This document shows positions 7,799 to 17,358 of a stretch of 64,000 nt of DNA, in pieces. The notes under the pieces were generated by a model. It was not told the DNA's origin, ran no database searches, and was given only the letters and a program-made list of their open reading frames with translations. Source of the DNA: Thalassospira sp. MCCC 1A01428 (GTDB lineage: Bacteria > Pseudomonadota > Alphaproteobacteria > Rhodospirillales > Thalassospiraceae); assembly GCF_002115825.1 (NCBI RefSeq), contig NZ_JFJZ01000024.1, forward strand, positions 1-64,000. The letters are read 5' to 3'. A program made the position numbers and the translations under genes. Numbering within the stretch: the stretch's first letter is position 1; each line of letters begins with the position of its first letter.

Positions 7799-9190
7799 AT
7801 GTCAGAGACTTTAAGAACCATCTCGCCTGTTGATGGATCTGTTTATGTCGAACGGCCATTGGCAGACGCAACGGCAATTAATAGTGCACTTGATAAAGCG
7901 CAGGATGCCCAGCGCACATGGCGTAATGTGCCCGTTGTCGAACGGCAGGAAATCTTGCGCAAGGCTGTTACCGCGTTTGTTGGCAAAAAGGATGAAATCG
8001 CTGCCGAGATTAGTTGGCAGATGGGGCGGCCTGTTTCGCAGGCCGGGGGTGAAGTCGCCGGTTTTGAAGAACGTGCCACCTATATGATCGACATAGCACC
8101 CGAAGCCCTTGGGGATTATAACCCTGGCGAAAAAGCGGGTTTTAACCGTTTCATTCGCCGGGAGGCATTGGGTGTTGTCGCTATTATTGCGCCGTGGAAT
8201 TTTCCTTATCTGACAGCTGTTAACGGGGTTATTCCGGCTTTGATGGCGGGCAATAGCGTGGTGCTTAAACATTCGCATCAAACCCCGCTTTGCGCCGAAC
8301 GCTTTGCCGAGGCTTTTACCAAGGCGGGTTTGCCTGATGGTGTTTTTCAGTATCTGCACCTAAGCCATGCAGATGCCGAAAAACTGATGGGCGATCGTCG
8401 CGTCGATTTTGTTAATTTTACCGGGTCTGTTCCAGGTGGCCATGCCGTGCAACGTGCCGTGACGGGTAAGTTTATTGCAACCGGGCTGGAACTGGGTGGC
8501 AAGGACCCGGCCTATATTCGTGCGGATGTCAATCTGGATCATGCTGTCGAAAACGTTATCGACGGCGCGTTTTTTAATACGGGGCAGTCCTGCTGCGGGA
8601 TCGAGCGCATTTATGTGCATGAAAGCCATTTTGACGCGTTTGCCGACAAAGCAGCCGATTTGGTTTCGCAATATCGATTGGGTAGCCCGATTGATACGAA
8701 CACCAATCTGGGGCCGATGGTGCGGGCCAGTTCGGCCGATTTTGTGCGGGGCCAAATTGCCGATGCCATTGCAGCAGGGGCAAAGCCATTGATTGATCCC
8801 GCCAAATTTACCGCCAACGCAGAAGGCTCCCCTTATTTGGCCCCGCAGGTTTTAATCAACGTTGATCATTCGATGCGGGTGATGAGCGAGGAAAGTTTTG
8901 GTCCGGTTGTTGGCATCATGAAAGTTGCTTCGGATGAAGAAGCGATCAAACTGATGAATGATAGTGAATTTGGCCTGACAGCATCGATCTGGACGGCTGA
9001 CGAGGAAGCTGCATTACGCATTGGTGATCAACTTGAAACCGGTACCGTGTTTATGAACCGGGCAGATTATCTTGACCCGGCACTGGCATGGGTTGGGGTT
9101 AAAAATTCGGGCCGGGGCTGTACCTTGTCGAAAATCGGCTATGAAAGCCTGACCCGCCCGAAAAGTTTTCACTTGCGGACCAAAATTTAA
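7799..9190 (+). CDS. NAD(P)-dependent aldehyde dehydrogenase
   Basis: This 463-aa ALDH superfamily enzyme has the Rossmann motif IIAPWNFPYLTAVNGVIPALMAGNSVVLKHS, the general-base region ELGGKDPAYI and the nucleophile segment FNTGQSCCGIERIYV (Cys within GQSCCG). It should oxidise an aldehyde to a carboxylate. Between the ligase and the iron alcohol dehydrogenase it most plausibly oxidises a gamma-glutamyl-amino aldehyde, the role PuuC plays for putrescine. GAGGA precedes the ATG at 7799. The 104-bp gap upstream has one TGTAA half-site (7699) but no full operator. Confidence 0.9.
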   Translation: MSETLRTISPVDGSVYVERPLADATAINSALDKAQDAQRTWRNVPVVERQEILRKAVTAFVGKKDEIAAEISWQMGRPVSQAGGEVAGFEERATYMIDIAPEALGDYNPGEKAGFNRFIRREALGVVAIIAPWNFPYLTAVNGVIPALMAGNSVVLKHSHQTPLCAERFAEAFTKAGLPDGVFQYLHLSHADAEKLMGDRRVDFVNFTGSVPGGHAVQRAVTGKFIATGLELGGKDPAYIRADVNLDHAVENVIDGAFFNTGQSCCGIERIYVHESHFDAFADKAADLVSQYRLGSPIDTNTNLGPMVRASSADFVRGQIADAIAAGAKPLIDPAKFTANAEGSPYLAPQVLINVDHSMRVMSEESFGPVVGIMKVASDEEAIKLMNDSEFGLTASIWTADEEAALRIGDQLETGTVFMNRADYLDPALAWVGVKNSGRGCTLSKIGYESLTRPKSFHLRTKI

Positions 9191-9222
9191 GGATGGGCGC
9201 AAGCGCGCCAAAGGAAATGATC

Positions 9223-10392
9223 ATGAGCAAACAGATTACCGGAAACTGGAATTATCCGACCCCCGTGCGTTTTGGGCCGGGCCGAATTGCTGAACTGGCT
9301 GATGCCTGCAAGGCATTGGGAATGACCAAACCGCTGCTGATTACCGATGAAGGCCTGAAAGACTTGCCGATGGTACGCAATGCCATTGCCGCAAACGAGG
9401 AAGCCGGAGTACCAACAGGCCTGTTTGCCGGCGTAAAAGGAAATCCGGTTGGTAAAAATGTTGACGACGGTTTGGCGGTTTACCGCGCAGGTAACCATGA
9501 TGGTGTGATTGCATTTGGCGGTGGATCGGGGCTGGATGCGGCCAAGGCCGTGGCATTGATGGCCGGGCAGACCCGCCCGATGTGGGATTTTGAAGATGTG
9601 GGTGACAATTGGACCCGTGCTGATCCTGATGGAATAGCACCGATTGTCGCCGTGCCAACCACTTCGGGTACCGGGTCGGAAGTGGGGCGTGCCAGTGTTA
9701 TTACCAACGAGGATACCCACGAAAAGAAAATCATTTTCCACCCTAAAATGCTGCCCGGCATTGTTATTTCCGACCCGGAGCTGACCGTTGGTTTGCCAGC
9801 ACATATAACCGCAGCCACCGGGGTAGATGCCTTTGTGCATTGTTTTGAAGCCTTTTGTGCGCCGGGATATCACCCGATGGCAGATGGCATTGCCCTGGAA
9901 GGCATGCGTCTGATCGCTGAAGCCCTGCCGCGTGCCTATGATAACGGCGATGATATCGAGGCACGGGCCGATATGCTGGCCGCTGCATCGATGGGGGCAA
10001 CGGCCTTTCAAAAAGGACTGGGCGGTGTTCATGCGCTGGCACACCCGATCGGGGCTGTTTTTGATACTCATCATGGCCTGACCAACGCTATTTTAATGCC
10101 CTATGTCATGCGGGCCAACCGCAAGGCCATCGATGATAAAATGGTGGTTTTGGGCCGGATGCTGAACACTGCAGCACCTGGCTTTGAAAGCATGTTTGAC
10201 TGGGTTCTGGGGTTCCGGTCGCGGCTTGGTATTGTCAATACCCTGCGTGAAATTGGCGTTGATGTTGACCGTGCCGATGAAATCGCGACCAAGGCCAAGG
10301 CGGATCCGTCTGACGGTGGTAACCCGATTGATTTATCGGTGGCGGATTACGCAGCGATATATCGTCGTGCCTGTGCTGGTGAATTGGGCTGA
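9223..10392 (+). CDS. Iron-containing alcohol dehydrogenase
   Basis: This 389-aa group III alcohol dehydrogenase has the GGGSGLDAAKAVALM nucleotide loop, the AVPTTSGTGSEVGRASVI signature and metal-ligand stretches (TGVDAFVHCFEAF; GVHALAHPIGAVFDTHHGLTNA, giving Asp and three His). It oxidises a primary alcohol with NAD(P). AAAGGA at the right distance supports the ATG at 9223 over an in-frame ATG at 9193. It lies 32 bp after the ALDH. Its presence in place of an amine oxidase suggests that the pathway substrate carries a hydroxyl group. Confidence 0.9.
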   Translation: MSKQITGNWNYPTPVRFGPGRIAELADACKALGMTKPLLITDEGLKDLPMVRNAIAANEEAGVPTGLFAGVKGNPVGKNVDDGLAVYRAGNHDGVIAFGGGSGLDAAKAVALMAGQTRPMWDFEDVGDNWTRADPDGIAPIVAVPTTSGTGSEVGRASVITNEDTHEKKIIFHPKMLPGIVISDPELTVGLPAHITAATGVDAFVHCFEAFCAPGYHPMADGIALEGMRLIAEALPRAYDNGDDIEARADMLAAASMGATAFQKGLGGVHALAHPIGAVFDTHHGLTNAILMPYVMRANRKAIDDKMVVLGRMLNTAAPGFESMFDWVLGFRSRLGIVNTLREIGVDVDRADEIATKAKADPSDGGNPIDLSVADYAAIYRRACAGELG

Positions 10393-10432
10393 TTAACTAC
10401 AGACCGGAATTTTCGGGATCGGGGAACATGTA

Positions 10433-11293
10433 ATGGCCTTACAAATACTGATTGTTGATGGCAACCTGGCAGCAGTTAACCAGCTTAATAAATCGCTGGG
10501 CGGGTCGCCGTCAGGCGAAGGTTATGTAAGCGCCTTGCAATCGCTTGATCCCGAAATTGACGCGACCATTGTCCACCCGGCTGATGATGGGCCGAATTGT
10601 TTGCCTGCCGGTGTCACCTTCACCGATTTTGATGGCATTGCCTGGACGGGATCGGCCTTGAATGCCTATTCGGACGAAATTGCTGTGACCAACCAGCTAC
10701 CGCTGGCACGCGCCTGTGTTGAATCGGGAGTGCCGGTTTTCGGCAGTTGCTGGGGTATGCAAATTGTGGCCCAGGCCTTTGGTGGAACGGTGCAACCTTG
10801 TAAAAAAGGCCGCGAAATTGGCATCGGGCGTGAAATATTGCTGAACGAGGCGGGGATGAAACATCCGTTATTTTCCGGACGTCCCGCCTGTTATAGTGCC
10901 ATGACGGTGCATATGGACGAAGTGTCACAGGTGCCCGACGGCGCGGTCATTTTGGCCGCAAATCGCCATTCTGCTATTCAGGCGTTCGTATTTGAAACAT
11001 CTCAGTATCGTTTTTGGGGTGTGCAATATCACCCGGAATATTCATTGGCTGAACTGGCCGCCATTTTTCGCCGTTACGGACAACGCCTGATCGACGCTGG
11101 ATTATTTAAGAACCAGCAGGCCCTGGATGAAATGGCCGCAGACTGGTTTACCTTGCATGAAACACCGACCCGAACAGACCTCGCATGGCGTTACGGCGTT
11201 GGTGAAGATGTTTTAAAGGCGCCTTCACGATTGATCGAATTACAAAACTGGCTGGAGTATCTTGTGCGCCCCTATCATCGGAGCCGGAGATAA
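10433..11293 (+). CDS. Class I glutamine amidotransferase-like hydrolase
   Basis: This 286-aa protein has the class I (triad) glutaminase fold. The nucleophile elbow is GSCWGMQIVAQAFGG at about residue 105 and the His-Glu pair lies in YHPEYS at about residue 200. No synthetase domain is attached. It resembles GMP-synthase-type GATases rather than PuuD, but in this operon it most likely hydrolyses a gamma-glutamyl amide, releasing glutamate and the processed amino acid. GGGGAAC precedes the ATG. It is the last gene of the operon, followed by a weak hairpin (11311-11334) with no T tract. Confidence 0.85.
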   Translation: MALQILIVDGNLAAVNQLNKSLGGSPSGEGYVSALQSLDPEIDATIVHPADDGPNCLPAGVTFTDFDGIAWTGSALNAYSDEIAVTNQLPLARACVESGVPVFGSCWGMQIVAQAFGGTVQPCKKGREIGIGREILLNEAGMKHPLFSGRPACYSAMTVHMDEVSQVPDGAVILAANRHSAIQAFVFETSQYRFWGVQYHPEYSLAELAAIFRRYGQRLIDAGLFKNQQALDEMAADWFTLHETPTRTDLAWRYGVGEDVLKAPSRLIELQNWLEYLVRPYHRSRR

Positions 11294-11335
11294 CGGCCAA
11301 TAATGGGGGCATCAGGGCTGTTTCATGGCCTGATC

Positions 11336-12289
11336 TTACGATGGTTGCATCTGTTTAACGGCTGTTTGTGCGCGTTCCTGCACGGTTTTTAAATCCAGGT
11401 CCCACACGGTGGTGCCGTGTGTTTCTGCTGTCAGATTGGCCATTGCCAGACCTTGGGCAACAGCGCCATCAAATTCAGTGCGATTAGTCGCGATTGCGGC
11501 GGCAAAGCCGGCAAAAAAGGCATCGCCCGCACCATTGGCGTCGACAAGCTGTGTCGGTAGTGGTGCCCAGAAAGATGTTTCCCCTTTATTTAAAGCGACA
11601 ATGCCCTGAGCACCGAGGGTGATGATAATCCGGGGCGCGCCTTTGGCATGTAATTTCCGAGCTGCGCGCAAAGCTTCGTCGACATTGGTAACGGTTTGAT
11701 CGGTTAAAATTTCACTTTCAATCCGGTTGGTAATTAACAGATCAATATCCCCAACGATTTCTTTCCATCGCTGTGCCTTGGAGGGGGAAACTGTTGCCGC
11801 ACATAATGGAACACTGCCTTTGTTGCGGCTTAGCCATGCCAGTGTATCGCTTGGCAAATTGGCGTCTGCTATCCACCAATCCCATTTTTTTAGCTGGGGC
11901 AGGCGGCTTTGAAAATGCGCAGGCGTTAATTTATCGTAGGTCTCGGCATCTATCAGGCCCAGTGCCAAATCTCCTGCCATATCAAGAATGGCCGTATAAC
12001 CGGGGGTGTGCTGGCCCGGCAGGCGGTCCAGAAGCCGGGTATCAACGCCAATTTCCGATAGCGACTGAACGATTTGGGTGCCGTCGCCATCCCGGCCCAC
12101 GGCACCGGCCATGCCAACATTGCATCCCAAAAGCCGTAAATGAACGGCAATGTTGCGCCCAACACCCCCCGGTTTGCGATGCAATGTTTTAACCGGGTTG
12201 GATGCCCCGGCTACAAAAGGGTTCAGGCATTGCATGGTTCTGTCAAAATGGGCAGCGCCCAGACACAGGATGTTGGCAGACAGGGACAT
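11336..12289 (-). CDS. PfkB family carbohydrate/nucleoside kinase
   Basis: This 317-aa ribokinase-superfamily enzyme has the N-terminal glycine motif (KPGGVGRNIAVHLRLLG) and the C-terminal catalytic anion-hole motif (VDANGAGDAFFAGFAAA, with Asp as base). It phosphorylates a sugar or nucleoside with ATP. Similarity by eye is to pseudouridine/nucleoside-type PfkB kinases, and the neighbouring nucleoside salvage genes support that, but no PsuG glycosidase lies beside it. It is convergent with the amidotransferase gene and probably has its own promoter in 12290-12441. Confidence 0.8.
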   Translation of the reverse strand: MSLSANILCLGAAHFDRTMQCLNPFVAGASNPVKTLHRKPGGVGRNIAVHLRLLGCNVGMAGAVGRDGDGTQIVQSLSEIGVDTRLLDRLPGQHTPGYTAILDMAGDLALGLIDAETYDKLTPAHFQSRLPQLKKWDWWIADANLPSDTLAWLSRNKGSVPLCAATVSPSKAQRWKEIVGDIDLLITNRIESEILTDQTVTNVDEALRAARKLHAKGAPRIIITLGAQGIVALNKGETSFWAPLPTQLVDANGAGDAFFAGFAAAIATNRTEFDGAVAQGLAMANLTAETHGTTVWDLDLKTVQERAQTAVKQMQPS

Positions 12290-12441
12290 GTGGGGCGTCT
12301 TTGAAACGGGGTTATGAAAATGCGCGGAGGCAGGCCGGTGTCGAAAGTCACATACAGGACTGATTGATAGTTATCTGTTTGCGTGCTGGCAAGGAAAAGG
12401 CCAACACCGCCCAGCCCTTATCCCATCCTTGTAACAATAAA

Positions 12442-12469
12442 ACGGGGAGGCCGTAATTGGCCACCCCGT
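12442..12469 (-). terminator. Terminator after the 5'-nucleotidase gene
   Basis: ACGGGG-A-GGCC pairs with GGCC-A-CCCCGT around a GTAATT loop. On the reverse strand it is followed by TTTTATTGTT and lies 48 bp beyond the nucleotidase stop. Confidence 0.75.
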
Positions 12470-12516
12470 CATTTATTGATTAGCGGTTTCGGTATCTGTG
12501 TCAGTGAAACTGAATG

Positions 12517-14112
12517 CTATTTCATGATGATGCGGTCATGTGTTGTTGGTGCCATTGGCGAATTTGCACCTATAAATTCGGCAACAGCCTGTTCCAGGTT
12601 GGGACCATAATCATAGGCGTCGATGCCATTATCGCGAAATATGCTATAGCCATCGCCACCACGACGCATGAAATCGTTTGAAACGACACCATATTGCCGA
12701 TCTGGGTTGATCGCGGTGTAGGTACCATTTTCCTTTACCATCACGTTCGACACGCGTTTGCCATCGCCTGCAGCAAGGTCTAGCTCAAATTTCAACCCGG
12801 CAATTTGCGGAAACTGGCCTTTACCATCGGCAACACCTGAAACACCGTGCTCAAGAGCCGCGATCATGTCCTTGCCAGAAAGTTTGAAGGTTGCCAGCGT
12901 GTTTTGAAATGGCAAAACTGTCATGACTTCACCCATATCAACCTTTCCGGCATCAATGCTGGCGCGAATACCGCCACCGTTTTGCACAGCTATTTGATAA
13001 TCATCGCCAGCTTTCCACAGCATGGCATCGGCTATAAGGTCGCCCATGGCGCATTCCTTTGCCCGGCAACTTTCGCGTGATCCGTCGGCGGAGGTGCTAA
13101 ATTCGCCGACAGTTTGGTTGCGAATGGCATCGACCGGGCCACGTTTGGCCTCAATCGCAGCCAATACATCTGGTGCCTGTTTTATGCTGCTATCAAGTGC
13201 GATCGGGTTGCCGTCCCATTTAACCGGTGTGCCATTATCGTCAAAGGTTACCTTCAAATCGCCGAGATAGCGGCTATAGGCATAGGCTTGAACAATTAGT
13301 ACAGGATCGCCATTCGGGGTATGCTCGACCACCGGGTAGGGATAATTGGCATCTTTGGCGGTGTTGGAAAATAACTGGTTATCATGACCGCCAACAATAA
13401 CGTCAATACCGTCGACCTGTTTGGCAATTGCAAAATCACGATAGGACCCGTCATGGCCGACAACGATGATTTTGTTAATTCCTTCAAGTTTCAGTTTGGC
13501 AACGGCAATGCGAAGTGCTTCCTCGGACTTCATAAATGTCACGTCAGGGCCGATGGAGCTGATTTCAGGTGTTTCTTCGGTTGTCAGGCCAATGATGCCA
13601 ATTTTTTGTCCGCCAACGCTCAGTATTTTATAGGCTTTCACCTTTTCATGTAACGGAGATCCCGGACCGGCAACCAGATTTGAAGACAAAACCGGTGTTT
13701 TATTGTTTTCAATAAAGCGGACCAGGTTTTCGGGGCCGTCATCAAATTCGTGGTTGCCAATGGCCATGGCATCGTAGCCAGCCATAGCCATTAATTCGGC
13801 GGTGAAGTCGCCTTTATAGGTGGTGTAAAAGAGTGACCCCTGAAACTGATCGCCGCCGTCAAGCAACACAACATTGTCGCCTTTGGCGCGGATATCGCGG
13901 ATTGCCGTTACAAGGCGGGCATATCCGCCAAAACATTTTCCTTCGGCTTCGTCGGCCGCATCGCAGGTATTGTTATATTTCGTGACTGATTCTACCCGGT
14001 CGTGAACGTCATTTGTGTGTAAAATTCGCAGTTGATAATCAGCAAAAGAAGGTACACTGCCAAGTGTAATCATTGAACAGGCTGCCAGCAGGCCCAATGT
14101 CATCTGTTTCAT
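12517..14112 (-). CDS. Periplasmic 5'-nucleotidase / 2',3'-cyclic phosphodiesterase family
   Basis: This 531-aa protein has a Sec signal peptide (about residues 1-24, ending PSFA), a metallophosphatase domain with ILHTNDVHDR, GGDQFQGS, GNHEFDDG and GGHDNQLF (the di-metal ligands), and the C-terminal UshA-like nucleotide-specificity domain (LPFQNTLATFKLSGKDMIAALEHG; SNDFMRRGGDGY). It should release phosphate from extracellular nucleotides and leave nucleosides for the importer encoded divergently. CGGAG supports the ATG at 14112 over a start 30 bp upstream. Confidence 0.9.
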   Translation of the reverse strand: MKQMTLGLLAACSMITLGSVPSFADYQLRILHTNDVHDRVESVTKYNNTCDAADEAEGKCFGGYARLVTAIRDIRAKGDNVVLLDGGDQFQGSLFYTTYKGDFTAELMAMAGYDAMAIGNHEFDDGPENLVRFIENNKTPVLSSNLVAGPGSPLHEKVKAYKILSVGGQKIGIIGLTTEETPEISSIGPDVTFMKSEEALRIAVAKLKLEGINKIIVVGHDGSYRDFAIAKQVDGIDVIVGGHDNQLFSNTAKDANYPYPVVEHTPNGDPVLIVQAYAYSRYLGDLKVTFDDNGTPVKWDGNPIALDSSIKQAPDVLAAIEAKRGPVDAIRNQTVGEFSTSADGSRESCRAKECAMGDLIADAMLWKAGDDYQIAVQNGGGIRASIDAGKVDMGEVMTVLPFQNTLATFKLSGKDMIAALEHGVSGVADGKGQFPQIAGLKFELDLAAGDGKRVSNVMVKENGTYTAINPDRQYGVVSNDFMRRGGDGYSIFRDNGIDAYDYGPNLEQAVAEFIGANSPMAPTTHDRIIMK

Positions 14113-14743
14113 TTGTTTGCTCCGGTCAAATCGCGAAAACATCTATTAAAAATTCGGTCTTTGATATGGTAGCCAGGCGCACGCCAATGTCGACTGAAAC
14201 TATGGTTACGGCATGCATGGTTTTGGGTGTGGACGCACCGGAGATCAAAACTTGTGGTTATGGCGACTGTCGGAAAGATGGCAGGGTATCTTCATGGTCT
14301 CGAAAACCGGTATTTTGGCGAGTCTAAAAAGAATCGACCCGTTGTTTATGAGATGGCAGTGGCGTTAACGCGGTGTGGGTTGTGACTTTTTCGGACAACT
14401 ATCAGTCAAAGGCCGGGTAAATTTCTTGAATTTTATTTTAGTGCCTATTAAACGGGCAATGTAAGGGAAATCACTGATAGGGCAGGGTAAAGCGAACATG
14501 TTTCGAAGGCGGTTCTGACCAAACGGACAGCTTTTATACCTGATAATGTTCCTCGCCTATTTACACAGGCCCATATTTTGTAGTTACCATATGGTGTCCG
14601 TATCCGGTTTTAGGGGAAAGGCGCATTCAGACCCGAATAATTCATAAAAAGGTACGGGCACAATTTTTCGATGAGGGAGTTCCGCCGTCAAGGGCAGTGG
14701 CGGGAATGAAAATAAGACAATCAAACAACAGAAGGGCATCGGA
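14113..14743. other. Divergent intergenic region between nucleotidase and nucleoside-importer operon
   Basis: No credible ORF was found in 631 bp. It should hold promoters for both flanking genes. A possible hairpin (TTCCGCC ... GGCGGGAA, 14680-14706) lies in the leader of the binding-protein gene. I could not recognise a known riboswitch. Confidence 0.45.
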
Positions 14744-15739
14744 ATGAAAAAGCTTCTGACCACAATGGTCGCGGCTGTCGCGTGCTATGCAACGGTAGCT
14801 TCGGCTGCTGAAATCAAGCCGGCGGTTGTTTATGATCTGGGTGGAAAATTCGACCGTTCATTTAATCAGAGCGCCCATATGGGGGCCGAAAAATATAAAG
14901 AAGATACCGGCACCGCGTATCGCGATTTTGAAATCCAGAACGATTCCCAACGCGAACAGGCCATGCGTAACTTTGCGCGCCGCGGTATGAACCCGATTGT
15001 TGTTATCGGTTTCTCGCAGGCAAGCGCCCTTGAAAAAGTTGCGGCTGAATTTCCGGATACCAATTTTGCGATTGTTGACTCGGTTGTCGATCTGCCGAAT
15101 GTCCAGTCGATCCTGTTCAAGGAACAGGAAGGTTCGTTTCTGGTTGGCGTGTTAGCGGCAATGGCTTCCAAAACGCACAAGGTCGGTTTTGTTGGCGGGA
15201 TGGATATTCCGTTGATCCATAAATTTTCCTGCGGTTATGCCCAGGGCGTTAAATATGCCAATGCCGACACCGAAGTTTTCCAGAACATGACCGGTACGAC
15301 CGGTGCGGCCTGGAATGACCCGGTAAAGGGTGGTGAATTGGCCAAATCGCAGTTCGATCGGGGTGCGGACGTTATTTATCATGCGGCTGGTGGCACTGGC
15401 GTTGGTGTGCTTCAGGCGGCGGCTGATGCCGGCAAACTTGGTATTGGTGTGGATTCAAACCAGAATGCATTGCACCCGGGTTCGGTTTTGACCTCGATGC
15501 TCAAGCGTGTTGACGTTGCCGTTTATCAGGCATTTGACGATGCTGCGAATGGCAAGTGGCATTCGGGTACCAGCGTTCTGGGCCTTAAGGATGGCGGCGT
15601 TGACTGGGCTCTCGACGAAAATAACGAGAAGCTGATCACCGACGACATGAAAGCCGCCGTTGCCAAGGCGAAAGAAGAAATCATCGACGGCTCGCTGAAG
15701 GTTCATGATTACATGACTGACAGCGCTTGCCCGATGTAA
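14744..15739 (+). CDS. BMP family nucleoside ABC transporter substrate-binding protein
   Basis: This 331-aa periplasmic protein has a cleavable signal peptide (through about residue 21, ATVASAA) and the PnrA/BmpA pattern: VVYDLGGKFDRSFNQSAHMGAEKY, FVGGMDIPLIHKFSCGYAQGVKYA, ADVIYHAAGGTGVGVLQAA and IGVDSNQNALHPGSVLTSMLKRVD. BMP proteins bind purine and pyrimidine nucleosides. It heads an operon with the ATPase and two permeases, followed by cytidine deaminase and purine nucleoside phosphorylase. That context supports nucleoside uptake. Confidence 0.93.
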   Translation: MKKLLTTMVAAVACYATVASAAEIKPAVVYDLGGKFDRSFNQSAHMGAEKYKEDTGTAYRDFEIQNDSQREQAMRNFARRGMNPIVVIGFSQASALEKVAAEFPDTNFAIVDSVVDLPNVQSILFKEQEGSFLVGVLAAMASKTHKVGFVGGMDIPLIHKFSCGYAQGVKYANADTEVFQNMTGTTGAAWNDPVKGGELAKSQFDRGADVIYHAAGGTGVGVLQAAADAGKLGIGVDSNQNALHPGSVLTSMLKRVDVAVYQAFDDAANGKWHSGTSVLGLKDGGVDWALDENNEKLITDDMKAAVAKAKEEIIDGSLKVHDYMTDSACPM

Positions 15740-15765
15740 GTCGTCAAGACAATCGGGGATTTGAC

Positions 15766-17358
15766 GTGTCGGATACGATACATTCAGCGCACGGTACCGG
15801 AAAAACCGGTACCGTGCCGCCCGCCATTGAACTGCGCGGAATTGATAAGCGGTTTGGTGCGGTTCACGCCAATAATTCAATCGATCTGAAAGTAGAAAAA
15901 GGCACCATCCACGGCATTGTCGGGGAAAACGGTGCTGGCAAATCAACGTTGATGAGCATCCTGTACGGCTTTTACCAGGCAGACGCAGGCACCATTCACG
16001 TTGACGGGACGCTTTGCAACATTAACGGGTCGGAAGACGCTATAGCCGTGGGCATCGGCATGGTGCATCAGCATTTTATGCTGGTTGAACCGTTTAGTGT
16101 GCTGGAAAATGTGATACTGGGTGTTGAAGGCGGTGCTGTACTGCGCGAAGGTGTGGACAAGGCCCGTGAAGAACTGCGCCGACTTGAACGCGAATACTCC
16201 CTTGATATCGACCCTGACGCCATTGTCGGTGAGTTGTCGGTCGGGTTGCAACAGCGCGTTGAAATTCTAAAGGCCCTTTATCGTGGGGCTGAAATTCTTA
16301 TTCTTGATGAACCAACCGGCGTTTTAACACCACAGGAAGCGGACCATTTGTTTCGCATTCTGGGTACCCTGAAACAACAGGGCAAAACGGTTGTTTTGAT
16401 TACGCATAAATTGCGCGAGATTATGGCCGCAACAGACAATGTTTCGGTGATGCGCCAGGGCGAAATGGTGGCGCATCGTCATACGGCCGACACCAGCCCG
16501 GAAGAACTTTCTGAATTAATGGTGGGCCGCAAGGTATTGTTGCGTTTGGAAAAAGGCAACGCCAATCCGCAAGGAACGGTTTTACAGGTCGATAATCTGT
16601 GTGTTGATACCCGTGCGGGTGTTCGCAAGGTCAAAAATGCCAGCTTTACCGTGCGGGCAGGCGAAATTGTGGGTATTGCCGGGGTTTCGGGGAACGGCCA
16701 AAGCGAACTTTTGGAAGCATTGGGGGGAATCCGGGCCGTATCGGAAGGCCAGGTTATGCTAAATGGTCAGGATGTAACGCCTGGCCGCGGGGTTGGCCCG
16801 GCTGAACTGCGGCAGCGTGGGGTTGCCCACGTGCCCGAAGATCGCCATCGCATGGCAATGGTGACGAATTTTTCTGCCGAAGAAGCTGCTATTCTGGGCT
16901 ATCAGGATGACACGGCGTATCAAAAGGGCTTGTTGCTTGATTGGGGCAAGGTTGCCGATGCTACCCGCCATATGATGGAAGAATTTGATGTTCGCCCGGT
17001 GGACCCGCACTTAAAGGCGGCAAATTTTTCAGGCGGCAATCAGCAAAAGCTGGTTCTGGCGCGTGAAATAATGCGTGACCCGGATTTGTTGCTGGTGGGG
17101 CAGCCTACACGCGGTGTCGATATTGGTGCGATCGAGTTTATTCATAAACGGATTGTCGCCATGCGTGATGCTGGCAAGGCTGTATTGCTGGTATCGGTTG
17201 AGCTTGACGAAATCATGTCGCTATCGGACCGTATCCTGGTGATGTGTGATGGCTTTATTGTTGGTGAAGTGAATGCCGCGGATGCAAACGAACGGGTTCT
17301 GGGCCTGATGATGGCGGGTGTAGACCCGAAACAGGCAGAAGCGGAGGCCGGAAAATGA
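15766..17358 (+). CDS. Nucleoside ABC transporter ATP-binding protein (tandem ATPase domains)
   Basis: This 530-aa protein has two ABC domains like RbsA/YufO. The first has a full Walker A (GENGAGKST), signature LSVGLQQRV and Walker B ILILDEPTG. The second is degenerate, with GVSGNGQSELL in place of a canonical P-loop, FSGGNQQKL as signature and LLVGQPTRGVDIG lacking the catalytic Glu. This asymmetry is normal for the subfamily. A GTG at 15766 with GGGGA upstream is chosen; an in-frame TTG at 15727 would overlap the binding-protein gene. The protein powers the two permeases encoded next. Confidence 0.9.
   Translation: MSDTIHSAHGTGKTGTVPPAIELRGIDKRFGAVHANNSIDLKVEKGTIHGIVGENGAGKSTLMSILYGFYQADAGTIHVDGTLCNINGSEDAIAVGIGMVHQHFMLVEPFSVLENVILGVEGGAVLREGVDKAREELRRLEREYSLDIDPDAIVGELSVGLQQRVEILKALYRGAEILILDEPTGVLTPQEADHLFRILGTLKQQGKTVVLITHKLREIMAATDNVSVMRQGEMVAHRHTADTSPEELSELMVGRKVLLRLEKGNANPQGTVLQVDNLCVDTRAGVRKVKNASFTVRAGEIVGIAGVSGNGQSELLEALGGIRAVSEGQVMLNGQDVTPGRGVGPAELRQRGVAHVPEDRHRMAMVTNFSAEEAAILGYQDDTAYQKGLLLDWGKVADATRHMMEEFDVRPVDPHLKAANFSGGNQQKLVLAREIMRDPDLLLVGQPTRGVDIGAIEFIHKRIVAMRDAGKAVLLVSVELDEIMSLSDRILVMCDGFIVGEVNAADANERVLGLMMAGVDPKQAEAEAGK

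Noticed and set aside
14073-14327. 84-codon forward frame upstream of the nucleoside importer
   Set aside because: It overlaps the start of the nucleotidase gene, and its composition and motifs do not suggest a protein.
14600-14743. Purine riboswitch before the nucleoside-binding protein gene
   Set aside because: No purine-riboswitch consensus core is visible; only one simple hairpin.
15766-17358. Loss-of-function second ATPase domain in the nucleoside transporter
   Set aside because: The degenerate P-loop and missing Glu in domain 2 are standard for RbsA/YufO-type tandem ATPases, unlike the changes in the orphan MlaF-like protein.
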